Shown: positions 31,445 through 32,875 of the stretch, piece after piece
How the letters are laid out: each line of letters opens with the position of its first letter
Position numbering within the stretch: the stretch's first letter is position 1
NCBI GenBank assembly: GCA_016205905.1
Contig: JACQSP010000031.1
Coordinates: forward strand, 1-32,875
Source of the DNA: Candidatus Woesearchaeota archaeon
GTDB lineage: Archaea > Nanobdellota > Nanobdellia > Woesearchaeales > DSVV01
Direction of reading: 5' to 3'
DNA: 32,875 bases
Notes under the pieces: generated by a model
Told to the model about the DNA's origin: nothing
The model's input: only the letters and a program-made list of their open reading frames with translations
The model's database searches: none
Position numbers and translations under genes: made by a program

Positions 31445-32746
31445 ATGCCAAATATTCTTGTAGTGGGCTCGCAGTGGGGAGACGAAGGAAAAGGCAAGAT
31501 AGTAGATTTCTTATCAAATGATGCAACTGTTGTTGTAAGATATCAAGGCGGTGCCAACGCAGGCCATACTTTGGTAATCAGTGGAAAAAAATATGTTCTT
31601 CACTTAATCCCTTCGGGCATTCTAAATAAAAAAATTTGTGTACTTGGCCAGGGCATGGTAGTTGATTATAACGAATTCATTAAAGAGATAAGTGAACTAT
31701 CTAAATTAGGTATAAGCACCACCCCTGAAAATGTAATTCTTGATGAAAATGCTCATTTGATATTACCATATCATTTGATAATTGACGCGATTACTGGCAA
31801 AGAAATAGGGACAACTGGAAGAGGCATTGGCCCTGCATATATTGATAAAATAGCAAGAAAAGGTATTAGGGCAAAAGATGTCGGAAGTATGGGTTTAGAA
31901 GAAAAAATAAATAAAAATGTAGGATATAGAAATCATCAAATTAATTTTTATTTAACAGATGAGATTACAAGAAGAGAAACAATCAGAACTCTTTGTAGAA
32001 AAAATCCATTTTTAGAGCAATTTATAGATGACAATTGTTATATTGATGCAAAAAAGGTTTATAATGATTTAATGGAAAAGAAACAATTATTCAGTCTGTT
32101 TATAAGAGATGCTAAGCCAATTTTAATTGAGGCTGCAAGTAGATGTTCTTTGTTGGCTGAAGGAGCGCAGGGCATTCATCTTGACATTGATAATGGATCA
32201 TATCCCTATGTTACATCATCAAACACAGGTATTGGCGGAGCATTAAATGGGCTTGGCATTTATGTTGACTTTGATTATAGAATAGGAATAGCAAAAGCTT
32301 ACACTACAAGAGTGGGAGAAGGGCCTTTCCCGACTGAATTAAATAATCCTCTTGGAGAAGAATTAAGGCAAAAAGGCGGAGAATTTGGAGCAACAACAGG
32401 AAGGCCAAGAAGATGCGGCTGGTTAGATTTAGAAGTCCTGAAAAAATCCATATTAGCAAGCGGCATTAATTATATTGCAATGACTAAGATTGATGTACTA
32501 AGCAGCTTAAATTCAATTCCTGTTTGCGTTGGTTATAACAAATCAGAAGGCGCATCAGAACAACCATGTTATGAATACCAGAACGGATGGAACCAAGATA
32601 TAAGCAATGCTAAAACATTTGATGAATTGCCAACAAATTGTCAAAAATATGTTAAAAAAATTGAAGAACTATTGAAAACTAAGATTGGCATAGTAAGTGT
32701 AGGTGCAGATAGAGATAAGACAATTGTCATAAAAGAATTAAATTAA
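31445..32746 (+). CDS. purA: Adenylosuccinate synthetase
   Basis: This 433-residue enzyme makes adenylosuccinate from IMP, aspartate and GTP, the first committed step to AMP. The P-loop GDEGKGK (12-18) and the GGANAGHT block (35-42) are intact, as are GTTGRGIGPAY and the C-terminal TTRVGEGPFPTEL. ATG at 31445 is preceded by GAGGTG six bases upstream; an in-frame GTG at 31436 is inside that site. The length matches the long bacterial/eukaryotic form rather than the shorter forms of about 340 residues in some archaea such as Pyrococcus. It is immediately followed by hairpin repeat copy E. No other purine gene is adjacent. Confidence 0.95.
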   Translation: MPNILVVGSQWGDEGKGKIVDFLSNDATVVVRYQGGANAGHTLVISGKKYVLHLIPSGILNKKICVLGQGMVVDYNEFIKEISELSKLGISTTPENVILDENAHLILPYHLIIDAITGKEIGTTGRGIGPAYIDKIARKGIRAKDVGSMGLEEKINKNVGYRNHQINFYLTDEITRRETIRTLCRKNPFLEQFIDDNCYIDAKKVYNDLMEKKQLFSLFIRDAKPILIEAASRCSLLAEGAQGIHLDIDNGSYPYVTSSNTGIGGALNGLGIYVDFDYRIGIAKAYTTRVGEGPFPTELNNPLGEELRQKGGEFGATTGRPRRCGWLDLEVLKKSILASGINYIAMTKIDVLSSLNSIPVCVGYNKSEGASEQPCYEYQNGWNQDISNAKTFDELPTNCQKYVKKIEELLKTKIGIVSVGADRDKTIVIKELN

Positions 32747-32749
32747 TAA

Positions 32750-32875
32750 GATTTGTTTAGCATTAATGTTCTTTTTCCGCTCACAACACGTAACTAAGGA
32801 CGAAGTCCACCGTTACATGAAACTGTTTGAAAGCTTGAAGGTTTGAAAGCTCGAAAGTTATCTGCGTAAAGCGCA
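32750..32875 (+). repeat. Hairpin repeat element, copy E (truncated by window end)
   Basis: Starts four bases after the purA stop. The box ATTTGTTTAGC (32751-32761), TTTTTCCGCTCACAAC and the boundary GGACGAAGTCCACCG with TTACATGAAAC match copy D. The core ACTGTTTGAAAGCTTGAA, continuing with GTTTGAAAGCTCGAAAG, matches copy A. Only the left arm is inside the window. Confidence 0.8.

Overview
The window looks like part of a DPANN-type archaeal genome (Woesearchaeota/Pacearchaeota-like). It is AT-rich and compact. The information-processing genes are archaeal in type: replication factor C large subunit, archaeal AlaRS, ValRS and GlyRS, and a double-domain Lrp/AsnC regulator. Many genes have a TATA box 20-30 bases upstream of the start codon (near-leaderless transcripts); others have GGTGA-type ribosome binding sites. 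The lineage is inferred from these features, not from a marker-gene tree. No tRNA, rRNA, CRISPR array or transposase gene was seen.

Layout. 1-2374: start of a NikR-like regulator, then a tandem Lrp/AsnC regulator divergent from an unusual radical SAM/SPASM protein. 2375-2849: a dense field of hairpins. 2850-6324: a phosphoribosyltransferase-like/nucleoside phosphorylase fusion, a Nudix hydrolase and an orphan antitoxin-like gene with a clear operator. 6583-9620: alanyl-tRNA synthetase interrupted by one in-frame TAA, followed by a YbaK-type trans-editing deacylase. 9585-11163: a scar of two DUF1016 fragments, two MITE-like elements and a membrane PH-domain gene. 11375-15572: ValRS and RfcL, divergent around a hairpin repeat. 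15722-20523: an island of unrecognised genes around a dapF-like epimerase, flanked by two paralogues of a family I do not recognise. 20695-23008: an ACT-domain protein under a phased palindrome array, and GlyRS. 23270-29884: an apparent operon for one small membrane protein and two huge paralogous cysteine-rich surface proteins. 30214-32746: an EamA transporter and PurA.

Two themes stand out. First, one intergenic hairpin family recurs at 2410-2820, 23053-23250, 31125-31361 and 32750 to the window end. Its copies share a GTGGAC...GTCCACCGT boundary hairpin and AAACAGAA/CTAAACAAA flanking boxes, but the central stems are built from different short-period repeats. Related pieces occur at 14142-14290 and 16808-16846. 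Second, the 15.7-20.5 kb island (DapF-like epimerase, two unrecognised proteins and two members of an RGGEVPTQDL-motif family) is the best candidate for an undescribed gene system, although its function cannot be read from the sequence.
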